DNA of 64,000 nt from Croceicoccus bisphenolivorans (GTDB lineage: Bacteria > Pseudomonadota > Alphaproteobacteria > Sphingomonadales > Sphingomonadaceae): contig NZ_LRSE01000010.1 of the NCBI RefSeq assembly GCF_001634625.1, positions 79,669 to 143,668 of the forward strand. Direction: 5' to 3'. This document shows positions 36,272 through 45,385 of this stretch, piece by piece. How positions within the stretch are numbered: position 1 is the stretch's first letter; each line of letters starts with the position of its first letter. A model generated the notes under the pieces. The model searched no databases, was not told the origin of the DNA, and saw only the letters and a list, made by a program, of their open reading frames with translations. A program made the position numbers and the translations under genes.

Positions 36272-37024
36272 TCAGCCCGTGTCTCGCCACCGGATAATGT
36301 CGGCAAATCCGATCAGCCCATCGAAAAGAGCTGCGACCACGAGCGACTGCTTGCAATGAACCTGATAGCGTTCGCGGGCCATTTTGAGATGCTGGATGAC
36401 GGTTTCGGTGCCGATACCCAGTATGATCGCGGTCTCGGCGGCGGTCTTGCCGCGCGCGGTCCACAACAGACACTCGCGCTGGCGATCGCTAAGCACGGGA
36501 ACGGTTTCCGTGCTACGAGAGGGACCAAGGGCAAGGGCGCAACTGAGCGCGAGCGTGCCGACGATCTCGGCAAGGGCCAGGCGACAACGGGGCAGATCCC
36601 TGTCCGGACACACGGCAAAGGTGCAAGTTCCGCGCGCGAGCCCGGGCAGGTGTCGTGGCACTGTATAGCCGTCGCCGATTCCGCATTCCTTCCCGACGGC
36701 GAGCATCTGCCGGTCCCCGCGGGTAAGCGGAATCATCTCCTCCAGCATATCCCATGCAAAGCCGATAAAACTCTTGTCGCAAGCGCGCCGGACGGGATCC
36801 TGGCCCGCCAGATCAAACGCCACATAGACCTTTGCCCACTCATCGGGATAATCGTGCAGAAGCAAGCCCGGCGCCTCGCGCGATCCCGAGCGCAATTCGA
36901 GACTAAGGGCAAAATGGTCGAAACCGAGGCGCCGCGATACCTCGGCAAGAGCCCCACTCAGTTCGGTGTCCGATTGTACATTTATGAGTTCAGTAGCGAA
37001 CTCCTCTGCGAAGTAGGCATACAT
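36272..37024 (-). CDS. LuxR-type quorum-sensing regulator
   Basis: The start is the ATG at 37024 (250 residues). An N-terminal autoinducer-binding domain (residues 1-165; FDHFALSLEL, YPDEWAKVYVAFDLAGQDPV) is followed by a LuxR helix-turn-helix (LSDRQRECLLWTARGKTAAETAIILGIGTETVIQHL in parts). It should respond to the product of the neighbouring luxI. By analogy to TraR of ICEMlSymR7A it would switch on the excision activator encoded next to it (inference). Confidence 0.9.
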   Translation of the reverse strand: MYAYFAEEFATELINVQSDTELSGALAEVSRRLGFDHFALSLELRSGSREAPGLLLHDYPDEWAKVYVAFDLAGQDPVRRACDKSFIGFAWDMLEEMIPLTRGDRQMLAVGKECGIGDGYTVPRHLPGLARGTCTFAVCPDRDLPRCRLALAEIVGTLALSCALALGPSRSTETVPVLSDRQRECLLWTARGKTAAETAIILGIGTETVIQHLKMARERYQVHCKQSLVVAALFDGLIGFADIIRWRDTG

Positions 37025-37148
37025 AGTCCGGCCTGTTCGACCGACGAGGGTGCAATCCAACACACCGCCGCTCGATCGCCTGCTGTATGCCTCACCAATG
37101 GTTCCATGCCATCGGCACCGGCAGTTGCTGTTGCGCGCCCCCCTGAAG

Positions 37149-37172
37149 GTTCGGTTTGTGGCGATACCGAAC
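37149..37172. promoter_or_regulatory. Perfect dyad upstream of luxR
   Basis: GTTCGGT and ACCGAAC arms pair perfectly with a 10-base centre, 125 bases before the luxR start and 59 bases before the left luxR-side neighbour's end region. The 10-base spacing equals that of the repeat before luxI. It is a candidate operator for LuxR or another regulator. Confidence 0.45.
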
Positions 37173-37267
37173 ACAAGACCCGACACCGCAGAAAACGATA
37201 GCTTAAACAGTAAGATTGGAAAGTAGCGGGAATGCCCACGCCCTTCGAAAGGGCCTCCGGTCGATTG

Positions 37268-38090
37268 CTAATCGCGGCCCTCATCGCTTCCGTCGCAGCG
37301 CTCAGTGCGCGAGGCCAGCCGCGTGGAGCCGCTCAGGAGATCACGATAGCCCGTCGTTGTCATGCGCCGCGCTTCGGCGACAAGACGCTGGGTCTGGCGC
37401 CGGTCGGAAGATGACTTCCATTCAATCGCGCGATCGTAATCCCGACCGGGAAAGGTCAGATCGCGCGCGATCTGCCGAACCGTTGCGGGTTCACCTGAAG
37501 CTGGGTCGAGCCTGTCGAGAATCGCGAGCAGGAGAACCAGCCGATGTCTGAGATAGGGTGAGGGTGTCAGCGCAGCGCGAGCTGCAATGGCCTGCCGACT
37601 GCGCGGATGCTCATGAAGCGCGCTGAGCGCCGCCAGTCGAACGGACATCGAGTGATCGGCCGGGACGATATAGCCATCGCGAGCGGCCGGCGGGGTCACC
37701 ACGAGACGGTGGCGCGTGTGTTTTCCCGCCAGCACCAGGTGCCGATCTGCGCCGGCTTCCGCTTCAACCAGCAGCGATCGCATGTGAAACGCGGACGCGA
37801 GCTCCGTCCGACACACGGCTGAAGATGCGACCACAACGACGCTCGGATTGTCTTCGGGGCGCCATAATGCCGGACAGACATCGGCTCCGGATGCGGGATC
37901 CACGAGGAAATTCGAGGCCCCATGAACGCGCGCTTCGCCGGCTGGCGAGAGCTTGCGTTTTGCCGTCACCCGCACGGCGGAAGCGGGCGAACTGGGCACG
38001 ATAGTCCGGATTGCGCCGCAGGAATTCCTGCGCGAAGTCCGAAAAATCGAAACCGTCGAAGCGCCTTTGCCATTCGGGGATGCGGACCAT
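37268..38090 (-). CDS. FseA-like DUF6499-DUF2285 excision activator, needs +1 frameshift
   Basis: Two overlapping frames encode the two halves of a family that is usually a single protein. Frame 1 starts at the ATG at 38090 behind a strong AAAGGAGGG site and gives the DUF6499 part (DFAQEFLRRNPDYRAQF) up to ARSWGLEF; alone it would stop at 37764. Frame 2 (open from 37999 or earlier, stop at 37268) gives FLVDPASGADV onward, the DUF2285 part. A +1 shift at TTT-C (37907-37910) joins them into about 273 residues with the family-typical WGLxFLVDP junction. ICEMlSymR7A makes its excision activator FseA from msi172-msi171 by the same +1 event. Alternatives are a mutation or a sequencing error. Confidence 0.72.
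37904..37910 (-). other. Putative +1 programmed ribosomal frameshift site
   Basis: In the mRNA the codons read GAA-TTT-CCT. tRNA-Phe on TTT can re-pair with TTC one base forward, after which reading continues CTC-GTG-GAT (Leu-Val-Asp), restoring the conserved protein. CCT in the A site is likely a less used proline codon in such a GC-rich genome. Position is predicted from protein conservation only. Confidence 0.55.
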
Positions 38091-38482
38091 GGAGCCCCTC
38101 CTTTCGATGGTCCTGCTACCGCAACGGTTTTGCGCCCGGCATTCTCCTATCCGGGCAGCCGCCTCCCCAGAAATGGTGATGCGGGCACGACGTTTCGAAG
38201 AAGGTCGGACGCGCAGAGCTTGCCTGCGGACACCTCCGGTATGGAGTAGTAGCGCCTTGCATGATCAATCGCGTTTGGGCACGATTGGTTGGCGCGCACC
38301 GAATTGCTGGCAACGGACGCGTGGACAGTTCCGCCAGACATCATGCACGCCGGTCCGGCCAAGGCCCGGCGGCCGATCCGGTCAAGGGACGTCGCGGCGT
38401 CCCGAACGGCGGCAAAGACCTGGACTCCGCATCCGGCTCATGCTGACGAGCCGACGAGTGCGGTCGCCTGCTCCCGCTGAGC
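38091..38482. other. Gene-free stretch between fseA-like gene and ECF sigma gene
   Basis: No open frame here has recognisable similarity or a good ribosome binding site. It should hold the divergent promoters of the FseA-like gene and the sigma factor gene. Two inverted repeats are seen: GGGACG/CGTCCC with a 6-base centre (38385-38402) and GGCTC/GAGCC with an 8-base centre (38435-38452), the latter 31 bases before the sigma factor start. Their meaning is unknown. Confidence 0.4.
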
Positions 38483-39067
38483 ATGACCGATTTCGCTGCC
38501 GGATCCCGGCACCACGCTACACAATCGCTTTCCTCGCCCTCGTCACCGCAAACCACACGGGCATCGCTTCCGCGCAGCCGCCTGCTCGAAGCTCTCTACC
38601 GGGATGAGCGTGCCGGAGTGCTGGCTTACCTGAAGCGCAAGGTCGGTCACGAGCACGCCAGCGATCTTGCGCAGGAGGTCTTCCTGCGTGCCGCTGGGAG
38701 CGCGCAACTGAATGAACTGCGCAATCCGGGCGGTTTCCTGCATTGTATCGCGAGGAACCTGGCAATCGACTTCGCCCGGAGGAGTCGGTGCCGGATCGTG
38801 ACCCTGTCGCTCACCGAGAATGGCGATGGCACCAGTCTACCTTGCCAGGAAGACCGGTTACACGCGGCGGAGACCAAACAGCTTCTCGAGGAAGCGCTGG
38901 CCGAACTCCCGGCGAAGACCGCCCGGGTGTTCGCGATGAGCCGCTTCGAGAAGAAATCCTACAGGGAAATTCATCTCGAACTCGGTGTCGGGTTGTCGAC
39001 GGTCGAATACCACATGACGAGAGCTCTCGCTCACCTGCGGCGCGAGCTGGCCGCCGAGGACGTCTGA
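38483..39067 (+). CDS. ECF (FecI-like) RNA polymerase sigma factor
   Basis: 194 residues. Region 2 (LLEALYRDERAGVLAYLKRKVG, DLAQEVFLRA) and region 4 (LPAKTARVFAMSRFEKKSYREIHLELGVGLSTVEYHM, in parts) are typical of FecI-type extracytoplasmic sigma factors. It lies 110 bases upstream of the TonB-dependent receptor gene and should drive the receptor-isopeptidase unit. No FecR-type anti-sigma gene is found beside it, which is unusual. Confidence 0.85.
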   Translation: MTDFAAGSRHHATQSLSSPSSPQTTRASLPRSRLLEALYRDERAGVLAYLKRKVGHEHASDLAQEVFLRAAGSAQLNELRNPGGFLHCIARNLAIDFARRSRCRIVTLSLTENGDGTSLPCQEDRLHAAETKQLLEEALAELPAKTARVFAMSRFEKKSYREIHLELGVGLSTVEYHMTRALAHLRRELAAEDV

Positions 39068-39177
39068 GTCCCGGTCAATTTAATTTCATGTGCAACTAGG
39101 GTGCCGGCCCATCCATGCGTCAACCCCTGCAACGGCGAAGCCAGAGCGGCACGTCGCGATTGAACAGGGAGATCAGG

Positions 39178-41526
39178 ATGATGCTGAAATCAAGGGGGCT
39201 GCCAGCCCTCCTCGCGGGGACGGCTCTCGTCGTATTTGCCACGCCGCTTCGTGCACAGGCGGGCGAACAGCCCGGCCCCGCACCCGACGACACGGAAGCC
39301 TCGCAGGGCGAGAATGAAGGAAACACCATAGTCGTCACGGGTACCCGCATTCGCGGCGCGCGGGTGGTCGGCGAGGTCATTTCGCTCGATGGAGAGGCCA
39401 TCGTGGAAGCAGGTCAAGTCGATCTCGGGGAAGCGATCCGCTCGCTGCCGCAGAATTTCTCAGGGGGTCAAAACCCGGGGATCGGCTTCGGTGCGGGCAA
39501 TGCGAACAGCAATGTCAACTCGGCGTCGAGCGCCAATTTGCGGGGCCTTGGTCCAGACGCCACGCTGACCCTCCTCAATGGTCACCGCCTGCCATACGAT
39601 TCGGCGCTCCAGGGTGTCGATATCTCCGCCATACCCCTGCCTGCGGTGGACCGGATCGAAATCGTACCGGACGGGGCATCGGCTATTTACGGCTCGGACG
39701 CCGTGGGAGGGGTCGTCAATGTCGTTCTGCGGCGAGACTTCGAAGGCATCACCACTTCGGGGCAGATTGGAGCGAGCACCGACGGGGGCTACTTCCGCCA
39801 GCAGGCTGACATCGTCGGAGGCACGCGCTGGAGCAGTGGCGGTTTCCTGCTCGCCTACGACTTTTCCAACAACTCCAGGATCGCTGCGCGCCAGCGCTCC
39901 TATGCGGCATCGCTCGATCCCGAGACCTCGCTGTATCCTTCGCAGCGTCGCCACGCGGCAATCTTTTCCGGGCACCAGATGGTCGCGTCCGGTGTGACCG
40001 CGCGCCTCGATGCGCTCTATTCCACACGTAGCTCAAGAATCGTCAGCGGCACGCCGGCGGCGCGGTTCGTGTCCGAGCCGGATGTCGAAGCGATCACTTT
40101 TGCCCCTTCGCTCGAGATCGAGCTCGGCTCGGGTTGGATGGCGACGGCGCTTGGCGTGTTCGGGCGCGATCGAACGCATTTCCAGACAAATTCCACGCAA
40201 AATGGCGCGGAAACGGTCACGACAGGCTGCTTCTGCAACGCCATCGCTTCGGGAGAGATCGGTGCCGAGGGTCCGTTGTTCACGCTTCCCGGCGGGGCCG
40301 CCAGGCTTGCGGTAGGCGCCGGATTTCGCAACAATCGTCTCGACTTCTCGCGGGAAATCAATGCCAGTCCCTCGGCGGCCTTCGATATCACCCGGCGCAG
40401 CCGGTTCGCTTACGGGGAGCTCTTTCTCCCCATCATTTCGGGCAGCAATGATATTTCCGGGATCGAACGGCTCAGTCTCTCGGCCGCGCTGCGCTATGAG
40501 GACTACCCGGACCTCGATCAGCTGGCCACGCCGCGCCTCGGTGCGATCTATTCGCCTGTCGCCGGGCTGACCTTCCGGGCAAGCTGGTCGCGGTCCTTCA
40601 AGGCGCCCACGCTGTTTCAGCAGTTTACGCCCTATCAGGCATTCCTGCTCCCCGCTGTAGCTTTTGGCGCGGGCTCCGGTCCGGACACCGTCCTGTTCAC
40701 CAGCGGCGGCAATCCGGATATCCAGTCCGAACGTGCACGCAGCTGGACCGCCGGGGTCGAGCTTGAGCCGGCCGGCGTCCCCGGCCTGCTCGTTTCGGCA
40801 ACATGGTACGATATTCGCTACAGCGACAGGGTCGTGCAGCCGATTGCCGGATCGATTGCCGCTGCCTTCCGCGATCCTGGTTTCGCCAGCCTGATCGATT
40901 TCTCGCCGCAGGCCGACCTGCTGGCGGGACTCATCTCCGGAGCCCAGTTGGGTCTGCAGAACTTTTCCGGCTCGCAATACGATGCTGCCAACGTGGTCGC
41001 CCTGGTCGACAACCGGAATATCAACGTCGCGGTCCAGCAGATCGAAGGCATCGATGCGCGCATCTCATGGACCCGCAGGCTGCGCGGCGACGATTCCATG
41101 TCGCTCGAGCTCGCCGGCAGCTGGCTCGACAGCGACCAGCAGCTGACCGCCGCGCTCCCCAAGGTGCAGCTTTCGGGAACAGTGTTCAATCCTCCTCGCA
41201 TCCGCGCCCGGGGGACCGCCCGCTACGAAACGGGCGCGTTCAAGGCGAATGCCGCGCTCAACTACACCGGAGCCTTGAGAGATCGACGATTTGCCGAAGA
41301 AAGCCGGATTGCACCGAGCGCAACTCTCGATCTCGGATTCAGTTACGAGATTATCGAAGGCGCGGACAGGGATCCGGGCCTGGAGGTTTCGCTTACCATC
41401 CAGAACGTCTTCGATGACGAGCCCGAGGTCATCGCCATTACCGGGCCGAACGACACACCGTATGATTCGACCAATTATTCGCCAATCGGCCGCTTCATCG
41501 CCTTCGGTATCAGGAGGCACTGGTGA
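39178..41526 (+). CDS. TonB-dependent outer-membrane receptor of the lasso peptide cluster
   Basis: The start is the ATG at 39178 (or 39181) behind AGGGAG, giving a signal peptide ending at about LRAQA; the upstream ATG at 39115 lacks this. The ~782-residue protein has a plug domain (VVTGTRIRGARVVGEVISLDG, in parts; VDRIEIVPDGASAIYGSDAVGGVVNVVLR, in parts) and a beta-barrel ending in an aromatic residue (IGRFIAFGIRRHW). It probably imports the lasso peptide, as proposed for the receptor found with astexin clusters. It is coupled to the isopeptidase gene by a one-base overlap. Confidence 0.88.
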   Translation: MMLKSRGLPALLAGTALVVFATPLRAQAGEQPGPAPDDTEASQGENEGNTIVVTGTRIRGARVVGEVISLDGEAIVEAGQVDLGEAIRSLPQNFSGGQNPGIGFGAGNANSNVNSASSANLRGLGPDATLTLLNGHRLPYDSALQGVDISAIPLPAVDRIEIVPDGASAIYGSDAVGGVVNVVLRRDFEGITTSGQIGASTDGGYFRQQADIVGGTRWSSGGFLLAYDFSNNSRIAARQRSYAASLDPETSLYPSQRRHAAIFSGHQMVASGVTARLDALYSTRSSRIVSGTPAARFVSEPDVEAITFAPSLEIELGSGWMATALGVFGRDRTHFQTNSTQNGAETVTTGCFCNAIASGEIGAEGPLFTLPGGAARLAVGAGFRNNRLDFSREINASPSAAFDITRRSRFAYGELFLPIISGSNDISGIERLSLSAALRYEDYPDLDQLATPRLGAIYSPVAGLTFRASWSRSFKAPTLFQQFTPYQAFLLPAVAFGAGSGPDTVLFTSGGNPDIQSERARSWTAGVELEPAGVPGLLVSATWYDIRYSDRVVQPIAGSIAAAFRDPGFASLIDFSPQADLLAGLISGAQLGLQNFSGSQYDAANVVALVDNRNINVAVQQIEGIDARISWTRRLRGDDSMSLELAGSWLDSDQQLTAALPKVQLSGTVFNPPRIRARGTARYETGAFKANAALNYTGALRDRRFAEESRIAPSATLDLGFSYEIIEGADRDPGLEVSLTIQNVFDDEPEVIAITGPNDTPYDSTNYSPIGRFIAFGIRRHW

Positions 41527-43652
41527 TGGGTTTCCTGGCTGCTGCCCTGTCCTTCTCGATCATTCCCGTCGCCGAGCCGCCCCGGTCGCTTGCCGACCCC
41601 TGCGAGGCTTTCGAAAGCAGCCCGGGGCTTCGAGGCAAGCGCGGCATGACGGCGGAAGACCTGGTGCAACTTGCCGATATCGGGCGAGCGGATCCCAACG
41701 AAACGCCAAGCGCCTTCGGTCTCTCGCCAGATATGAAGCAGATTGCATTCGCCGTGCGGCGCGGCAATGCCGAGACCAACGGCTATTGCCAGCGGCTGGT
41801 GGTCATGCCGCTCGACAGGAGCCAGGCACCGCGGGAGCTCGATCGGGGCGGTGAATATCTCCGTGACGATTTTCGGCTGCGCGAATTTCCGTCGGTCACC
41901 GCGGGCTGGGCCAAGGTCAACACGCCGCGCTGGTCGCCAGACGGACAATCGATCGCCTATCTCAAACGGATCGAAGGGTCGAACCAGGTCTGGCTGGCGG
42001 ACAGCGCGGGAGGAACGGACGCGCGGCAAGTCACCACCCTCCCCGACGATGTCGATGCGTTCGCCTGGCTCGGCGGCGGCGAAGCGCTCGTCGTCGCCAC
42101 GAGGCCCGGAATAAGACGGGCGGCGCTGGGAATCGCGCAGCAGGCGCGCCGGGGCTTCCTCTACGACGAGAGCATTTCGCCGCAATTCACGTCCCGCCCG
42201 ATCCCGCGGGAAGCAATCGCGACGGAATACACCACCATCGATCTCGCGACAGGGGAATCCCGAAGCTCCACGCCAGAAGAGATAGCCGTGCTGTCTCCGG
42301 AAGGACCGCAAGGTCTCCCCGAGCGGGCGCGTGGCTACGTCGCCGGTCCCGAAGGATGGGCCGCGTGGCTCGAGCCCAAGTTTCCCGACCGCTATATCTC
42401 TCCGACGCGGCTGGTTCTGTCCGATCCGACGGACACCCGGATCAGCTGCCCTGCAAAGCTGTGCGAAGGCATCATGCGGATGTGGTGGTCGCCTTCCGAA
42501 CGCGCGCTCTTCGCCGTCCAGAAGACAGGCTGGGGGCAGAGCAGCATGGGAATCCTGCGCTGGGATATCGGTGCCAGTGTACCGCGCCGCCTGATGGTCA
42601 GCGACGACATGCTGATCGGATGCGCTCTGGCCGCAGACGAGATCATCTGCGCGCGCGAAGGAGCGACAACCCCGCGACGGCTGGTGGGGATCGGCCTCGA
42701 CAATGGCGAGGCGCGACTGATTCACGATCCCAATCCTCTGGTTTCCTCGCTCGACCTTGGTTCGGTCCAGCGTTTCCGGTTCAGCAATGCCTATGGTGTG
42801 GAAAGCTATGCCGATCTCGTGCTGCCTCCCGATCATCAGCCGGGTCAACGCCATCCGCTGGTCGTCGTCCAATATATCAGCCACGGGTTCCTGCGCGGAG
42901 GCTCGGGGGACGAAGTCCCCGTACAGCCACTGGCTGCTCGCGGTTTTGCCGTTCTCAGTTTCGCCAAGCCCGACCTCGCCCCCGCTGTCGCACAAGCGCA
43001 AACCGCGACCGAACTGCTGAGCGCCAACAGGGTCGACTGGCTCGACCGGCGCAATGTCCAGTCCTCGCTCGATATCGCGCTCGATCACGCGATCGGGACC
43101 GGCACTGTCGATGCCAGTCGCATAGGCCTCACCGGCTGGAGCGATGGGGTCTCGTCGGCCCAGTTCGCCTTGATCAATTCGCCTCGATACAAGGTCGCCA
43201 GCCTCGGATCGTGCTGCGAGGACATGTACAGCTACGTGCTGTCCGCCGGGCCCGCCTACAGTGCATTCACCCGGAGCATCGGCTACCGGTTCCTCGAGGA
43301 CGGCGCGGAGGAATTCTGGCGCCCGATGTCGCTGATCCTCAACGTGGACCGCGTCGATGTCCCGATCCTCATCCAGAATGCCGACAGCGAATATGAGGGC
43401 GGCCTCGATGTGGTCGAGGTCTACCGCCACAAGGGCAAGCCGATCGAGCTTCACGTGTTCGAGGATGAGACGCACTACAAATGGCAGCCTGCCCATCGCA
43501 GTGCGGTCTACGAACGGACCACCGAATGGCTCGAGTTCTGGCTCATGAAGCGCAGAAACTGTGTCTCCGAGCGCGACCGGCAATACGACCGGTGGCTGAC
43601 GATGGAAGGCGCTCCAACACGGGCCGAGTTGACCTGCTCGCCCGGGTCCTAA
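41526..43652 (+). CDS. Lasso peptide isopeptidase (AtxE2-like, S9 prolyl-oligopeptidase fold)
   Basis: The ATG at 41526 overlaps the receptor stop (TGATG). The 708-residue product starts with a signal peptide (MMGFLAAALSFSIIPVA), then a beta-propeller region and a C-terminal alpha/beta hydrolase domain. The catalytic triad is visible as Ser539 (GWSDG), Asp620 (QNADSEY) and His650 (DETHYKW). Such enzymes open the isopeptide ring of one specific lasso peptide after uptake. Its stop codon overlaps that of the convergent cyclase gene. Confidence 0.85.
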   Translation: MGFLAAALSFSIIPVAEPPRSLADPCEAFESSPGLRGKRGMTAEDLVQLADIGRADPNETPSAFGLSPDMKQIAFAVRRGNAETNGYCQRLVVMPLDRSQAPRELDRGGEYLRDDFRLREFPSVTAGWAKVNTPRWSPDGQSIAYLKRIEGSNQVWLADSAGGTDARQVTTLPDDVDAFAWLGGGEALVVATRPGIRRAALGIAQQARRGFLYDESISPQFTSRPIPREAIATEYTTIDLATGESRSSTPEEIAVLSPEGPQGLPERARGYVAGPEGWAAWLEPKFPDRYISPTRLVLSDPTDTRISCPAKLCEGIMRMWWSPSERALFAVQKTGWGQSSMGILRWDIGASVPRRLMVSDDMLIGCALAADEIICAREGATTPRRLVGIGLDNGEARLIHDPNPLVSSLDLGSVQRFRFSNAYGVESYADLVLPPDHQPGQRHPLVVVQYISHGFLRGGSGDEVPVQPLAARGFAVLSFAKPDLAPAVAQAQTATELLSANRVDWLDRRNVQSSLDIALDHAIGTGTVDASRIGLTGWSDGVSSAQFALINSPRYKVASLGSCCEDMYSYVLSAGPAYSAFTRSIGYRFLEDGAEEFWRPMSLILNVDRVDVPILIQNADSEYEGGLDVVEVYRHKGKPIELHVFEDETHYKWQPAHRSAVYERTTEWLEFWLMKRRNCVSERDRQYDRWLTMEGAPTRAELTCSPGS

Positions 43653-45385
43653 TCCTGCCACGCCCGAGCCCAGTGTTCGGCTTCGGCAAGGTCGAGCAAC
43701 CGGTAGATAATCGAATCTCCGGTGTAAGCGTCGATCCCCAGGGCCTCTTCGACGGCCGGCAGGTCGAGCAGGCCCTGGCGTGCGAGAATGCCGTCCATCA
43801 GGGAGTGCCTGACAGCCTGCCGGTTCCGGTCGAAAATCGCGCGGATGTAGCTATCGGGGCCGGCCTTGGCTGTGCGCGTGAGGATCGAGGGTGGCAATGC
43901 ATCCGCAAAAGCGCGCCGCGCCACAGAGCGATTCAATCCGCCCTCGCACCATAACCAGGCCGGAATAGCGAGGCACAATTCCATGAGCGGCTGGCTCATC
44001 AAGGGCGAAAAGCGCGACATGGGTGATGTCAGTCCGTGAAGATGGTGCTGGCATCGCATGATCAGCGCCAGGTGATCATGCTTGCCGCCGTGCGGCCCGA
44101 CGGGAACCCTGGTCCAGGGCGCTACCGGTTCGGCACTTTCGAAGTCCGGCGCAGGACGTGACAGCAGACGCGCGTCAGCAGGCCATGGCGGGAAACCAGC
44201 GGGCCTCGTCATCCTGCGCCAGATCGCTGTCGCCATTTCGGGAACATCGCAGCCAGTTACGCGACAGCTGTCGAGGAATGTCGAGGCCCAGCCCGCAAGT
44301 GTGAATTCGGCTCGCAGTCGATCGGCAATCGGTGCTGCCGAGTGTAGATAGCAGAACAGATTGTCACCGCCGTTGCCGTCCATGATCGTAACCGCGCCGA
44401 GGTCATCGGCAGCCTTGGCAAACAACCGGTCGACGCCGTTGAGAAAGGACTTGCGCGAAGGGCGAGGCAAGGCGCCCGAGGCATTTTCGAGAGGGTCGAA
44501 CAGCGCAGGGTCGTAGATGCCTTCCGCGAGAGGGACATCGAGGTGTTCGGCCAGACGCCGGACGGCTGGTCGCTCGTCGCCGCTGGGATCGGCGGTGGCG
44601 GCCGTGACGCATGAAAACGCCGCACCGCCACAATGGAGTGCGCCGCAGATGAACGAGGAATCGACGCCCCCCGATGCGGCCACGGTGACTGGCCCCAGCG
44701 ATCTTTCCCAGGCGCCAATCACGGCAATCGCCGTCTCGCGCAGCTGGTTGGCCGCATCGCCGAACGAGGGATGGGGGGCGACAGGCATGAAGGCATCGGG
44801 TCGCCAGAGGAGCTTTTCCGATATCGAGCGTCCGAAGATGGTGGTCAGGCTGCCGGGCGGTACCTCTCGCACGCCTTCCAGACAGGTGGCGCGCGAGCGC
44901 AGCTCGGGTCGGCAAAGAAACGCATGGACGTCCTTCCAGTCGACCCGCAGGTGCACATGCGTGCATCGTTCGAGCACCCGAACGTTAGAGGATATCACCA
45001 CGTGGTTCTCGGTAGTGACCGAATACACCGGCAGCAGTCCAGAAGGATCGACGAGAACGGATGCCCTGCGCTCGTCAGGGTCAGTCAATACAGCGATGTA
45101 GGCACCCCAACACTGATCGAGCAGACGACGAGCCATGCTCTGTGCGTCTTCGTCCATCTCCCGGTCGAACACGATCGAACGGCAGGCCGCCCCGTTGGGA
45201 CGGGAAAAAAGCGTACCGATCACGATCCCCCTGGAGCCCATGTCGGTCACTGGCATGCCGCCGCCAAGCCAAACCCGCGGCTCATCTGCGCGAAGCGTCC
45301 CGAGATCGGAATGCAGCCGTGGGCGAGCGGAAAGTAGCGCACTGTCGGTGAGCGGAACTGCGAGTGCGAATCCGGGGCTGCTCAC
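43649..45385 (-). CDS. Lasso peptide cyclase (asparagine-synthetase-like, protein C)
   Basis: The start is a GTG at 45385 overlapping the B stop (GTGA). The 578-residue protein is an asparagine synthetase B homologue: a glutaminase-like N-terminal domain without catalytic Cys2, then an ATP-pyrophosphatase domain with SGGVDSS (about 236-242). It activates the side-chain carboxylate of the ring Asp as AMP ester so the core's Gly1 amine can attack. Third gene of the A-B-C transcript. Confidence 0.9.
   Translation of the reverse strand: MSSPGFALAVPLTDSALLSARPRLHSDLGTLRADEPRVWLGGGMPVTDMGSRGIVIGTLFSRPNGAACRSIVFDREMDEDAQSMARRLLDQCWGAYIAVLTDPDERRASVLVDPSGLLPVYSVTTENHVVISSNVRVLERCTHVHLRVDWKDVHAFLCRPELRSRATCLEGVREVPPGSLTTIFGRSISEKLLWRPDAFMPVAPHPSFGDAANQLRETAIAVIGAWERSLGPVTVAASGGVDSSFICGALHCGGAAFSCVTAATADPSGDERPAVRRLAEHLDVPLAEGIYDPALFDPLENASGALPRPSRKSFLNGVDRLFAKAADDLGAVTIMDGNGGDNLFCYLHSAAPIADRLRAEFTLAGWASTFLDSCRVTGCDVPEMATAIWRRMTRPAGFPPWPADARLLSRPAPDFESAEPVAPWTRVPVGPHGGKHDHLALIMRCQHHLHGLTSPMSRFSPLMSQPLMELCLAIPAWLWCEGGLNRSVARRAFADALPPSILTRTAKAGPDSYIRAIFDRNRQAVRHSLMDGILARQGLLDLPAVEEALGIDAYTGDSIIYRLLDLAEAEHWARAWQD

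Noticed and set aside
38147..38362. 71-codon minus-strand frame upstream of the FseA-like gene
   Set aside because: No ribosome binding site at its start, no recognisable domain, and composition like non-coding DNA.
41475..43661. A 728-codon open frame on the minus strand opposite the isopeptidase gene
   Set aside because: It is an antisense shadow: the plus-strand frame has a signal peptide, domain motifs and a catalytic triad, and the minus frame has no recognisable domain.
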